Positions 1 through 8,352 of a stretch of 47,339 bases of DNA are shown here, piece by piece. The notes below the pieces were generated by a model that was given only the letters and a program-made list of their open reading frames with translations, searched no databases and was not told the origin of the DNA. Where the stretch lies: the NCBI GenBank assembly GCA_013112725.1, contig JABFFZ010000042.1, forward strand, positions 1-47,339, in the 5' to 3' direction. Numbering within the stretch: the stretch's first letter is position 1; each line of letters begins with the position of its first letter. The position numbers and the translations under genes were made by a program. The DNA is from Chloroflexota bacterium. Its GTDB lineage: Bacteria > Chloroflexota > Anaerolineae > Promineifilales > Promineifilaceae.

Positions 1-663
1 GCCGCCAGTAGCGCCGTTGGCGGCGCTACTGGCGGCAATGGCCTTGGCTTCGCCTTTGGCCTGGTCGGCTTTACCTTTGGCCGTCTCCCCCACCTGTTTT
101 TCCGCTTCTTTGGCCGTCTGCGACTTGGCCGTCTCCTGATGGGCTTCGTTGGCGCTCTGGTTGGCGGCGGCTTCGGCGGCGCGGGCGGCGGCTAAAGCCG
201 CCGCTTTTTCGGCCTCGGTGGGCATGTCGTCCTGCCCCTCTTCCTCACGTTGGATGGCCGGAACGCCGTTAACCGCCAGGTGCCCATTGCTACCGTTGCT
301 GCCATTGGCAGATGGTGGCGCAGGCGGCGATGGGGCTAACGTGGGTGCGCCGGCGCCCAAAAATTCCTGGCCCTCACCACCTTCACTTTCAGCAGCAGGA
401 GCAATGTGGGCATGACCATTACTGCGATTGGCGCGGGCCAGATACCGCTGCACGGCCGTATTGCCCTGCTGCTGCTGCATCCGCAAAACGGTAGCCTGGC
501 GAATACCACGCGATGAAGGCACAGCCGGCAGCCCGTTCAGTTGCGCCGGTTTTTCCAGACCGGTTTGCACAGGCGTCCATTCGGCAACAGGGAACTCAGG
601 CAGGGGCGACGGCCGTTGCGCCTGCTTTTTATTCTCCTGCTGTGCTTGTTGCTCCTTACTCAT
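1..663 (-). CDS. Leader-bearing eCIS cargo candidate (3' end beyond the window)
   Basis: This frame is open from an ATG at 663 to the left edge and gives 221 residues with no stop, so the C-terminal domain lies outside the window. Residues 1-75 match the leader of the neighbouring cargo candidates: MSKEQQ start, RPSP at about 17, PVAE at about 25, then RQATVLRMQQQQGNTAVQRY. Next comes a Gly/Asn/Pro-rich linker, an IQREEE motif, and an Ala/Glu/Lys-rich stretch that should be helical or coiled coil (about residues 148-215). The ATG overlaps the stop of the upstream lipoprotein gene (ATGA), so translation is probably coupled. The effector activity cannot be named because the C-terminus is missing. 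Gene reality is well supported by the leader match; the cargo role is inference. Confidence 0.8.
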   Translation of the reverse strand, partial: MSKEQQAQQENKKQAQRPSPLPEFPVAEWTPVQTGLEKPAQLNGLPAVPSSRGIRQATVLRMQQQQGNTAVQRYLARANRSNGHAHIAPAAESEGGEGQEFLGAGAPTLAPSPPAPPSANGSNGSNGHLAVNGVPAIQREEEGQDDMPTEAEKAAALAAARAAEAAANQSANEAHQETAKSQTAKEAEKQVGETAKGKADQAKGEAKAIAASSAANGATGG

Positions 664-1184
664 GGTGTGCTGAAATCAGGATGTGGATGTTTTTGTAAGG
701 TCATCTCATCCTGGAACAATTGTGAGCCACTACCTAATATCGGGTTGATAAACGTGGCGTCTATATCCGCCAGATAGGTATTCCCCTGACCTGCGCTTAA
801 AGTCATCGTACCCGTGGCCTCACGAGAAATATACAACAATGCTTCGCCACCATATTCATAACTCACCTGCAAAGGCACAGTCGCCAGGTCAACGGGCTGG
901 TTGAGCGGCGGCATGGAAGCAAACTCCAGGAAAATCGTTGTCTGACGGCCACGCCCGCTCACCGGCCCGCCACCCTTCTGAAATGAACTGAGCCAGACAA
1001 TCCAGTGATCGCCGGTTTCTAATTGGGAGGGAGGGCGCGCCTGGGGATCCGGGTCTAGTAAAACCTGGGCCTTATCCAAATAAAATCCTTCAAACTGTAA
1101 CTGAGCCGATCCCACGTTACAACCTCCTGCCAGAAAAACGACCAGCAAAAGCCCTGTTACCCACAGACCAGAAGCCCATTTCAT
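660..1184 (-). CDS. Small lipoprotein, possible partner of the upstream protease
   Basis: The 174-aa product starts with a lipoprotein signal: a charged MKW start, a hydrophobic run, and the lipobox LAGGC with Cys near residue 22. It should therefore be exported and lipid-anchored. The mature part looks beta-rich with no recognised domain. Its ATG overlaps the stop of the 1059-aa metalloprotease gene (ATGA), and its own stop overlaps the ATG of the next leader-bearing gene, so all three are translationally coupled. It lacks the QxxGNxxVQR leader of its neighbours. By position it could protect against, chaperone or anchor the protease, but nothing in the sequence proves this. A structural accessory lipoprotein is an alternative. 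Confidence 0.8.
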   Translation of the reverse strand: MKWASGLWVTGLLLVVFLAGGCNVGSAQLQFEGFYLDKAQVLLDPDPQARPPSQLETGDHWIVWLSSFQKGGGPVSGRGRQTTIFLEFASMPPLNQPVDLATVPLQVSYEYGGEALLYISREATGTMTLSAGQGNTYLADIDATFINPILGSGSQLFQDEMTLQKHPHPDFSTP

Positions 1185-4100
1185 GCCACAGCATCCGTAA
1201 ACTGTTCATAGGTATCTGCATTATCTAATGCGTCCTCGGTACTTAAGGAGAACACGTTGGCAAAGTAAGCGTGGTCGTCCGTCCAGGCATATTTGTGGGT
1301 GGCTTCGTGCAGCACCACCAGCCCAATCTCACGTTCAGGCGCCCGGTTAATAAAGTCTGCACAGAAGTGCAAACTGATAAAGGGAATCGCATTCGGCGCG
1401 GTGTAAGCATTTGCGCCTGTACATTGAATACTGCCCGGCGGCTCACACTTCATGTCGGTGGGGCTTGATTGCAATCCGGCTACGGCTTGGCCCAGCCGGG
1501 AGCGCGCCGTGGCCACATGCTCGGGCGCATCGCTCATAAAGAAGCGCCGGAACTGGGTAGCGGTGGCGGGGTCTAACGGCGCAGCCGCCAGCTTGGCCAG
1601 GGCCGAATTGCCCATCAGAACAGCCTGGGCAGTGGCTCGTTCCAGCTTTTCTTGTTGGGCATCCTCACAGCCAGCAAAATCGGCGGTCAAGGGGTCGAGC
1701 AAGATGGTGCCCATCAGCGCCAGTTGTTCACGCAGCGACTGTAATTTCTCCTGCAACCAGGGCCAGCCGCCAAACCAGCCAGCAATCCAGTTCACGATGG
1801 TAAGCAGCAGATTGACAATCTGGCCCAACACCCAGACAACAGCCAGGACCACCCAGACAATGACACCCCAGATGAAAGTGAGGATGGCCACCAACACATC
1901 CCACAAAAAGCTGAGAACCCGGCTCACCACGTCTATCAGCAAGACCACCAGGTCGGTGATTAGCTCCCAGACAAAGTCAAACACAGCCGCCAATACACTG
2001 CTAATGGCGCCCAGAAAACCACTGATAAACGAACCTATGCCACTAAAGAAGTCGCCTATGGCATCCAGCCAACTGGCATGTTCAATTTCTTCAGCCTTTT
2101 CGTCAATGGCCTGCGCCAGGTCAATGAGGGCACGGTCTTGCTCGGCCAGGCCGTCGTCAATTTTCTTCCGCACGGCGTTCTGGCCTTCCGTTAACTCGTT
2201 GTCCCACTGCGTCGTGTGCTGGTCAATGGTCTTTTGCATCTCTGCTTCCAGGTCGGTGCCCACTTTTTCGATGTTCTGTACGCTTTTATCGGCGGTGGTC
2301 TGGGTTTCGCTCTGGACGTGGGTGACGATAGTTTGGGTTTCCGTTTCAAATGTGGTGACGACACTGCCAATCTGCTCGGCCAGGCCATCCACAAAAGCGG
2401 TGACCTCGGTGTGAACTTCCAGGGTGTGCTGTTGGAAGGATTGCTGTGAATTGGCTACGGCCGTGCCTAACTGACCCATAAACTCGTCTGTGTTTTGGGT
2501 CATCTGGGTACAGGCGTCGGCCTGGGCCGCTTCGGCGGCTGGCCCCCGCCCCTGGCTGAGTTGGGGCACAGCCTGGTCGTAAACAAAGGATTCCAGTTGG
2601 GCAATAGCCACGGCCGTGTCCTGGTCAATGCGGGCACACGTCGCCTGCGCCGCCTGTTCATACTCCGGCAGCGCCTTCTGCCCCACAGTCGAGAGCTTGG
2701 CCATCGCTTCCTGCTCATTTGTCTGCAATTGTGTCAAAATTTGGGTCGTTGTATTCGTCAACTGCGTCAGTGTATCATCCGTTACCTGATTGATGGCGCG
2801 GATCGCTTCATCACGTTCACGAGCAATTTCACTTTGGGCGTTGCGTAACAGCGTATCAAAATTACCGGCCGACTGCGCCGCGTCCTGGCGGAATTTGGCG
2901 GCCAGGCGGCCCATATCCTGGTTAGCCGTATTGGCCATATCCTGCCCGGCCGTGGTAATGGTGTTGGCTACCTCCCCGGCCATGCGGCGGGCAGCAGTGG
3001 CAATATCGGCCGCTTCGTCGTAGCTGCTGTATTGGGTAGCTTTATCCTCGCCCAGCTGCCGCGCCGCCGCCGCTTTCGTGGTGCAACCGGCGATAGCTCG
3101 CTGTGCCTCCGTCCGACCAAATGTTTCGGCGGCCACTGCTCTTTGTTCACCGTTTTGCCGCAGTTCATTTTTCTTTTGTTCCACCAGCAGCGGCAGGTTG
3201 ATAAGCTGCGTTTCGGCGGCAGCGTTGATGGCTGTTGTTTGCGTGGTACGGTTGCTTTCCAAATTGGCTTTGGCGGTATCGGTGGCGATCTGCACCTGCT
3301 CGCGTGCCCCGGCATAGGTCGTTTGCAGCCGGGCCGTTTCCGCTTCAATGGCTTGTGACAGCGTCATTTGCTCTGCCTGAGCGTCAGCCATTACCTGCTG
3401 CCGGTTCTGGCTGGCGGCCATGAGCAACCGTTCCCGCTCCACTTCTACCTGATAATAGAGCGGATCAAGGGACATGGGTACCAGGCTTTCTTCTGGCGTG
3501 GGTGGGATACGGCAATCGGCCAGAACGTTGCTCAATTCAGGAGACTGCACCGCTATGTTGGCCGGATCACCACCACCAGCCCTGGCTTGCTGCGCCATCT
3601 CTAGAATACGGCCGGTAGAGTCCGGCGGCTGGGCGGACGTTACCAGATTTGCCAGTGGCGCGGCCCCCGCTCCGCCTGCGGCTGGCCCATTGGCTACGGC
3701 CGTTGGCGCAGGCGCATTCGTCTGGCCGGCCGGGGCCTGCGCACCGTTGACGGCTGGCGCCGCCACCGGTTTTTCGGTAGCAGTGGGCATTTGCGCGGTC
3801 GCTTCTTCGGGGATCGCGGCCGCTTTTTCTGTGGGAGTTTCGATGGTTTTTTCTACCAATGGTTTTTCGGCCGATGGTTTTTCAGCCGTTTCCGCTGAAT
3901 TTTCGGCGGCCGCTTCGGCCGGTTTTTCGGCGGCCGTCTCAGGTTGCCCGGTCATTTCGGTCATTTCGGCAACTTCGGGTTGCGGTTCTTCTTCGGAAGC
4001 TGTTTCTGTCTGTCGCTGGATGTCAGGTACGGCCGTTTGTGCCCCTGCCTCCTCTTCTTCCGCCCCCTCAGCACAGGCGCAACCTACATGAACTTCACCG

Positions 4101-4360
4101 CCACAACGCTGGATATCCGGTGTCTGAGATTGGGCCAGCCATCGCTGCACGAATGCATTACCCTGCTGATGCTGCATCCGCAGCATGGTTGCCTGGCGAA
4201 GGGGACGGGTAGCGGCCTGACGGGGTAGGCTATGTAGTTGACCAGGGTTTTGCAGGCCGCTCAGGATAGGCGTTAATTCGGCCACTGGGGTTTCGGGGAT
4301 GGGCGACGGCCGTTGCTGCGCGGGCTTGTCCGGTTGTTTTCCTTCTTGCGCCTTGTTCAT
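1181..4360 (-). CDS. Large eCIS cargo candidate: leader, coiled coil, hydrophobic segment, M35-like metalloprotease
   Basis: This 1059-aa protein has several clear zones. Residues 1-75 are the shared leader (RPSP, PVAE, RPLRQATMLRMQHQQGNAFV). A Cys cluster follows an IQR motif near residue 84 and precedes an acidic run. Residues about 110-240 are low-complexity Ala/Pro/Glu/Lys. A long Gln/Ala/Thr-rich helical or coiled-coil region covers about 300-765. A strongly hydrophobic stretch of some 85 residues, rich in Trp, Val, Leu and Ile, lies at about 773-857. The C-terminus has HEATH near residue 1018 and DNADTYEQF near 1043, the layout of aspzincin (M35/lysine-specific) zinc proteases. No N-terminal signal peptide is visible, as expected for cargo loaded in the cytoplasm. 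The hydrophobic zone could insert into a target membrane; that is inference. Confidence 0.85.
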   Translation of the reverse strand: MNKAQEGKQPDKPAQQRPSPIPETPVAELTPILSGLQNPGQLHSLPRQAATRPLRQATMLRMQHQQGNAFVQRWLAQSQTPDIQRCGGEVHVGCACAEGAEEEEAGAQTAVPDIQRQTETASEEEPQPEVAEMTEMTGQPETAAEKPAEAAAENSAETAEKPSAEKPLVEKTIETPTEKAAAIPEEATAQMPTATEKPVAAPAVNGAQAPAGQTNAPAPTAVANGPAAGGAGAAPLANLVTSAQPPDSTGRILEMAQQARAGGGDPANIAVQSPELSNVLADCRIPPTPEESLVPMSLDPLYYQVEVERERLLMAASQNRQQVMADAQAEQMTLSQAIEAETARLQTTYAGAREQVQIATDTAKANLESNRTTQTTAINAAAETQLINLPLLVEQKKNELRQNGEQRAVAAETFGRTEAQRAIAGCTTKAAAARQLGEDKATQYSSYDEAADIATAARRMAGEVANTITTAGQDMANTANQDMGRLAAKFRQDAAQSAGNFDTLLRNAQSEIARERDEAIRAINQVTDDTLTQLTNTTTQILTQLQTNEQEAMAKLSTVGQKALPEYEQAAQATCARIDQDTAVAIAQLESFVYDQAVPQLSQGRGPAAEAAQADACTQMTQNTDEFMGQLGTAVANSQQSFQQHTLEVHTEVTAFVDGLAEQIGSVVTTFETETQTIVTHVQSETQTTADKSVQNIEKVGTDLEAEMQKTIDQHTTQWDNELTEGQNAVRKKIDDGLAEQDRALIDLAQAIDEKAEEIEHASWLDAIGDFFSGIGSFISGFLGAISSVLAAVFDFVWELITDLVVLLIDVVSRVLSFLWDVLVAILTFIWGVIVWVVLAVVWVLGQIVNLLLTIVNWIAGWFGGWPWLQEKLQSLREQLALMGTILLDPLTADFAGCEDAQQEKLERATAQAVLMGNSALAKLAAAPLDPATATQFRRFFMSDAPEHVATARSRLGQAVAGLQSSPTDMKCEPPGSIQCTGANAYTAPNAIPFISLHFCADFINRAPEREIGLVVLHEATHKYAWTDDHAYFANVFSLSTEDALDNADTYEQFTDAVA

Positions 4361-4361
4361 G

Positions 4362-5390
4362 TCAGTTCACCTGGTAGGTCAACACCGTTGCCTGGCCGCC
4401 ACCCAGAACAACCATAAGCAGTTGTCCGCTGAGGCAACCGGTAAAGTAACTATCGGCCGTAAAGTTGACGGCCGTGACCCCTTTCAATTCCGGTTGAATC
4501 GGGTCCAGCAGAGCCATATATTGGCTTAAATCAGGTAAAGGTATGCCATCCCGGTTCATCCCATCGCCCGCCTGCTCCGTTTGCCAGGCCAACACAATAT
4601 TCCCTTTGCTGGCAGCCAGACAACGCAGCCAGCGAAATGTGGTTGGATAGTTCAGGGCCAACAACGTGTGCGCCTGGCCCACTGGCGAAAAATCGGCCGC
4701 CAATTTCTGTAGCCTGATTGACCGGGTCGGTCTGGATACCCACAGCAACAGATAGTGGTCTCCACGCCAGAATAAAAGCGGGCAGTATCCCTGTTCCGAA
4801 CCTGCGATTGCCTGAATATGCCGAACACGACCGGCCTCATAGTGGATCAGTTCAAGATAGCCAGGAATTCCGACCGCGCGTAAAAATGCCAGTCCGGTAG
4901 GCGTCGTCGCGGCCACAAGTTCCAGGGTCAGATCAGACAAGGACGTAGTAGACAATTGCTCCCCTTGCTGTACATGAAGCTGACCTTGGGCATCAATCCA
5001 AAAATAAATGGTGGGGGAACCACAGGCTATTTGTGGCGTCAGTAACAAATCGGGGCCAGTTGATAACGCTGTCTCGCCTAAAACGCTCCCATTGTGGTCT
5101 AGGTGCAGGTCATAAAATGCCTGCCCACGACTCCCCAAAACGTGGATTTCATTTTCGCATGGCGTAATACCGGCCACAAATGGCACGGGAAGAGGTGAAT
5201 GGCTGGTCATATTGCCTGCCGGATCGATAGAAGTGACCCACACCTGATCATTGGCCTCATGGCGACTGATAACAAAAACCCGATCTGGCAGGCAAGCGCA
5301 GAGGACGGGTGGCGTTGGGTGGTAAGGGAGTGTTGTCGGCGCGGCCAGCAGTCTGAATGAAGGGTGATGGGTGGTCTGGTTTATCGTCAT
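4362..5390 (-). CDS. Beta-propeller-like protein, unknown function
   Basis: The 342-aa product has recurring short beta-strand blocks spaced about 45-50 residues apart, such as RVFVISRHE, EIHVLGSRG, IYFWIDAQG and HYLLLWVSR. This suggests a WD40- or Kelch-like propeller, but I could not assign a named family. It has no signal peptide, no membrane segment and no cargo leader. Its ATG overlaps the stop of the preceding protease gene (ATGA), and it ends one base before the next leader-bearing gene, so it sits tightly between two M35-like cargo genes. It may be a partner, inhibitor or chaperone of the upstream protease, or a binding subunit of the particle. Function is uncertain. Confidence 0.8.
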   Translation of the reverse strand: MTINQTTHHPSFRLLAAPTTLPYHPTPPVLCACLPDRVFVISRHEANDQVWVTSIDPAGNMTSHSPLPVPFVAGITPCENEIHVLGSRGQAFYDLHLDHNGSVLGETALSTGPDLLLTPQIACGSPTIYFWIDAQGQLHVQQGEQLSTTSLSDLTLELVAATTPTGLAFLRAVGIPGYLELIHYEAGRVRHIQAIAGSEQGYCPLLFWRGDHYLLLWVSRPTRSIRLQKLAADFSPVGQAHTLLALNYPTTFRWLRCLAASKGNIVLAWQTEQAGDGMNRDGIPLPDLSQYMALLDPIQPELKGVTAVNFTADSYFTGCLSGQLLMVVLGGGQATVLTYQVN

Positions 5391-7135
5391 GGCCCTTCAC
5401 CTCGATCCTGCCGCAGTTTATCTGATAGCTGCACATAAGCAGATACTAACCCGGGCTGCACATCGGGCGTGGCGCTGGCCAAACCCCGCAGCAGCATCCG
5501 AATGCGCGCCAGTACATCCTTGCTCCACAACGATGGCGCTACCGCCAATTTTTTACCGGGGCCTGGTTCCCAGGTGGTGTTTCCCGATGCTTTGCTTACT
5601 TCCAATGGTTCGCGTAAAGCCCGGCCCATGATGACAAAGCGGTCATAGATGGCGGCAACAGCGGCCCGATCCTGATCACGGGGTTTGGTGGCATTCACGC
5701 TCAACCCAAATTGAGCCGCCACAAACTGCATGGCCTTAAGCACGTCTGGATCCCAGGCGCTGCTGGCAATGTCATCGTTGATGTTTTTGTACAACCAGAT
5801 AAGTTGTTGGCGGCTCCTGGTGTTCCAGCGTTGCCCAAAAGCCAGAGCTTCGGCGATCTTTTCCTGACCGACTGCCGGAAGAGCGGATAGATCATCGGCT
5901 GGGGTTTCTGTGCCGGAAATGCCAGACAGCCCATTGTCCAACAGGACGAGCAAAGCAAAACTATCGGCATTGTCCAGGGCATGTGCCGGGGCAACCTGGC
6001 CGAGCAAGTTAACCAGGCGTTCCCAGCCATACGCCCGGTCGGTGACGCCCAGTCCCGGCGTCAGGTGGGCGGACTCGTGAATAAGGATATGAGCGCGCTT
6101 GAACAGGTCTGCTTCAAAGAAGGCCGGGCAAAGCGTCATTGCATCTGTGCCGCTGCTCACAAAAGCTAACGTGCCGCCCTGACAACTCTCATGGCAGGGT
6201 GTGCCCAACGTGGTGTTGTCGGTTGTTTTAGCGGACAGGGCGGTGTGAACCAGGTCCAGGCCATCGGCAATATCATTGATCGGGGCTGTAGGGCCAAAAA
6301 TTTTCTGGGCCAGAGCCAGAGCTCCGGCCGGGGGTGGCGATTGGTGCAGGCTGTCGGCCGTCTTTTTGATCATGGTCAAACTGAGGGCTTTTGCCAGAGT
6401 AAAACCAATGGTTTGCATGAAGCTAAAGGGAGTAGTTTGGGACATGCCGGAACAATCCGGCCGGCTGGACGGGGCATCGTCTTTGAGCATTTCCACACCC
6501 CGCCAACGGCGGTAATCTATCCGCCCTTTGGAGGCCTCGCTGCGCGGCGTGCGCCTGATCGCAGCCGGATTATGACCGGCGGCGATGAGGTGTGCGGCAA
6601 CGGCCGTCATCCGGTCATTCACCAATTGGGTATTAAAAGCGGCATCCCCTTCTTCACTGGCAAAACCAACCAGTTCCACCTGCTGCATCGGCGTATCCAG
6701 AGCAGCGGCAAAATCATCTATCTTTTTTGTCTCTCCCGCGTCTAAGGCGGCCGCGGCCAGGTCAAAAAGAACAAAATTATCGAACTTACCTGCTTCTTCT
6801 GGTCGTGGCTGATGACGGCCACGAACCTGGAAATCAGAGGGTGCGCGTTGCAGAGGTTGACTGGTCTGGCTGACCTGATCAGCTTCTTCATCGGCACAGT
6901 GGCAAGGGGTATCACCACAACGCTGGACGCTGGGGGGGGGTAAACGGCGTTGAGTGAACTTGTTACCATACAGGCGTTGGATTTGCAGGATGTGTGTTTG
7001 GCGCAACGGCCGTGCTGTAACAAAGTCAGGCAGCCCAGACAAGGCAGGGGTATATTCGGCAACGGGGGTGGTGGAAGTGGGCGACGGCCGTTGCGCCTTC
7101 TGTTGTTTAGATTCTGCCTGCTGCTCTTTACTCAC
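5387..7135 (-). CDS. eCIS cargo candidate: leader, OmpA-like domain, M35-like metalloprotease
   Basis: This 582-aa protein starts at a GTG (7135) after an AAGGTGAT-like ribosome site; the nearby ATG at 7140 hits a stop two codons on. Residues 1-70 are the shared leader in a shorter form (RPSP, PVAE, RPLRQTHILQIQRLYGNKF). A Cys-rich VQRCGDTPCHCADEE patch follows. Residues about 115-205 resemble an OmpA-like domain (LVGFASEEGDAAFN, then a segment rich in Arg and Ala), which in other proteins binds peptidoglycan. The catalytic part has HESAH near residue 352 and DNADSFALLV near 390, the aspzincin pattern. The OmpA-like part may place the protease at a cell wall. Cargo status is inferred from the leader and the neighbourhood. 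Confidence 0.85.
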   Translation of the reverse strand: MSKEQQAESKQQKAQRPSPTSTTPVAEYTPALSGLPDFVTARPLRQTHILQIQRLYGNKFTQRRLPPPSVQRCGDTPCHCADEEADQVSQTSQPLQRAPSDFQVRGRHQPRPEEAGKFDNFVLFDLAAAALDAGETKKIDDFAAALDTPMQQVELVGFASEEGDAAFNTQLVNDRMTAVAAHLIAAGHNPAAIRRTPRSEASKGRIDYRRWRGVEMLKDDAPSSRPDCSGMSQTTPFSFMQTIGFTLAKALSLTMIKKTADSLHQSPPPAGALALAQKIFGPTAPINDIADGLDLVHTALSAKTTDNTTLGTPCHESCQGGTLAFVSSGTDAMTLCPAFFEADLFKRAHILIHESAHLTPGLGVTDRAYGWERLVNLLGQVAPAHALDNADSFALLVLLDNGLSGISGTETPADDLSALPAVGQEKIAEALAFGQRWNTRSRQQLIWLYKNINDDIASSAWDPDVLKAMQFVAAQFGLSVNATKPRDQDRAAVAAIYDRFVIMGRALREPLEVSKASGNTTWEPGPGKKLAVAPSLWSKDVLARIRMLLRGLASATPDVQPGLVSAYVQLSDKLRQDRGEGP

Positions 7136-7155
7136 ACCATCACCTTATCAACCCA

Positions 7156-8328
7156 TCAGCCAGGCGGTCCCCAGGTAAACGTCGCCAACGTCATTTCAAT
7201 TTCATTCAAATTGATGCCCCCCGTTTCGCTAACGTGATCCTTCATCCCATTCACAAAATTCTGCGAAGTTGCCACCAATGTTTTGAACTCCGGGTTGTAT
7301 TGCAATCGAGAGACATCAACCTGGCTCAATGCCGTGCGCGCCTGGATGATGGGATGCGTCACATTTTCCAGGGCGCTCTCGTCCGTATCTAGCGCATCCA
7401 TATTCGTTACGTAGCTGTTAAACGCCTGCAGCGCATCAATCATGCGCTGGATGGGGGCCGAAGCGGCGGCTAAATCCGCCAACGGCGTGCGCGCTCCAAA
7501 GTAGGCTTCGCGCATTCGGGGGTAATCGGCCGTGTCATAATCACGTGATTCTATGCCTTCGTCGGTGGTAAAAGCGTTGGCCGCGCCCACAATTTGCGCC
7601 TGAATAGGCGGCACGGCTAAGAAATTGGGCAGCGCCTGCAAATTGGCCTGCAAATCGGTCACAAAATGCTGCCGCGCCAGCCGTTCGCCAATACGCACGT
7701 GGCCGTTCTCGTGGTCGCTCAACACCGACAGCCGGTCGCCGGTATATTCGCTGGCCAGTTCAATGGTAAAACTGAGCGTGACCGTCAGACCGATGGTGGT
7801 CGCCGTGCGGCTGATGACGTTGACGTTGTAGGCCGGTGTACACCACCCGGCAATACCCTCCGCGCCGTGGCTGGCGGAAATATCCGCTTCCGGAGAACGA
7901 ACAATCGTTGGGGGATTAACAGTTAGGGTGATGTTGGCGGTGGGGCTGGCTGGAGCGGCTGCCGGGGCCGCACCGCCGCCATCTTCGCGCTGCACCACTG
8001 TTTGCTGCCCCTGGTCGCCATGCCCGGCCAACTCTTCTTCTTTACCCATCCCCTCGGTAGGCAGCGGCGTCTCGTCTTCTTCGGTTAATTGCACATCTTC
8101 CGGGTGCAGATGCCGCTGCACATAGCCATTGCCCCGCTGCTTTTGCAGTTGGAGCAGGGCATGTTGGCGCAACGGCCGTGCCGTGGCATGGTCCGGCAGC
8201 CCACTAAAAGCTGACATCCCCAGAAACGCCGGGAAGCTTTCGGCCATCGGGCCAGTTTCCAAGGTGGGGGACGGCCGTGCCACCTGCTCCTTCTTTTGCT
8301 TTTGTTGCCCTTGAGTTTCTTTTCTCAT
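7156..8328 (-). CDS. eCIS cargo candidate: leader plus DUF922-like HExxH protein
   Basis: The 390-aa product carries the shared leader at residues 1-75 (ARPSP, ARPLRQHALLQLQKQRGNGY), followed by an acidic linker and a VQREDGGG motif. From about residue 130 a beta-rich domain leads to DHENGHVRIGERLARQH near residue 205. HENGH fits the zinc-binding HExxH pattern, and the context (HExxH then VRIGE) resembles DUF922, a family of predicted Zn-dependent proteases. The C-terminal 150 residues are mostly helical without recognised motifs. No signal peptide or membrane segment is seen. A small gap separates it from its neighbours in the same orientation. The DUF922 assignment is moderate; an unrelated HExxH metalloprotease is possible. 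Confidence 0.8.
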   Translation of the reverse strand: MRKETQGQQKQKKEQVARPSPTLETGPMAESFPAFLGMSAFSGLPDHATARPLRQHALLQLQKQRGNGYVQRHLHPEDVQLTEEDETPLPTEGMGKEEELAGHGDQGQQTVVQREDGGGAAPAAAPASPTANITLTVNPPTIVRSPEADISASHGAEGIAGWCTPAYNVNVISRTATTIGLTVTLSFTIELASEYTGDRLSVLSDHENGHVRIGERLARQHFVTDLQANLQALPNFLAVPPIQAQIVGAANAFTTDEGIESRDYDTADYPRMREAYFGARTPLADLAAASAPIQRMIDALQAFNSYVTNMDALDTDESALENVTHPIIQARTALSQVDVSRLQYNPEFKTLVATSQNFVNGMKDHVSETGGINLNEIEMTLATFTWGPPG

Positions 8329-8352
8329 CTTTGTCTTTTATATGTCAGTTAT

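Noticed and set aside
1452..2414. 320-aa plus-strand frame
   Set aside because: It is antisense to the coiled-coil part of the 1059-aa cargo gene and has no ribosome site or recognisable motif.
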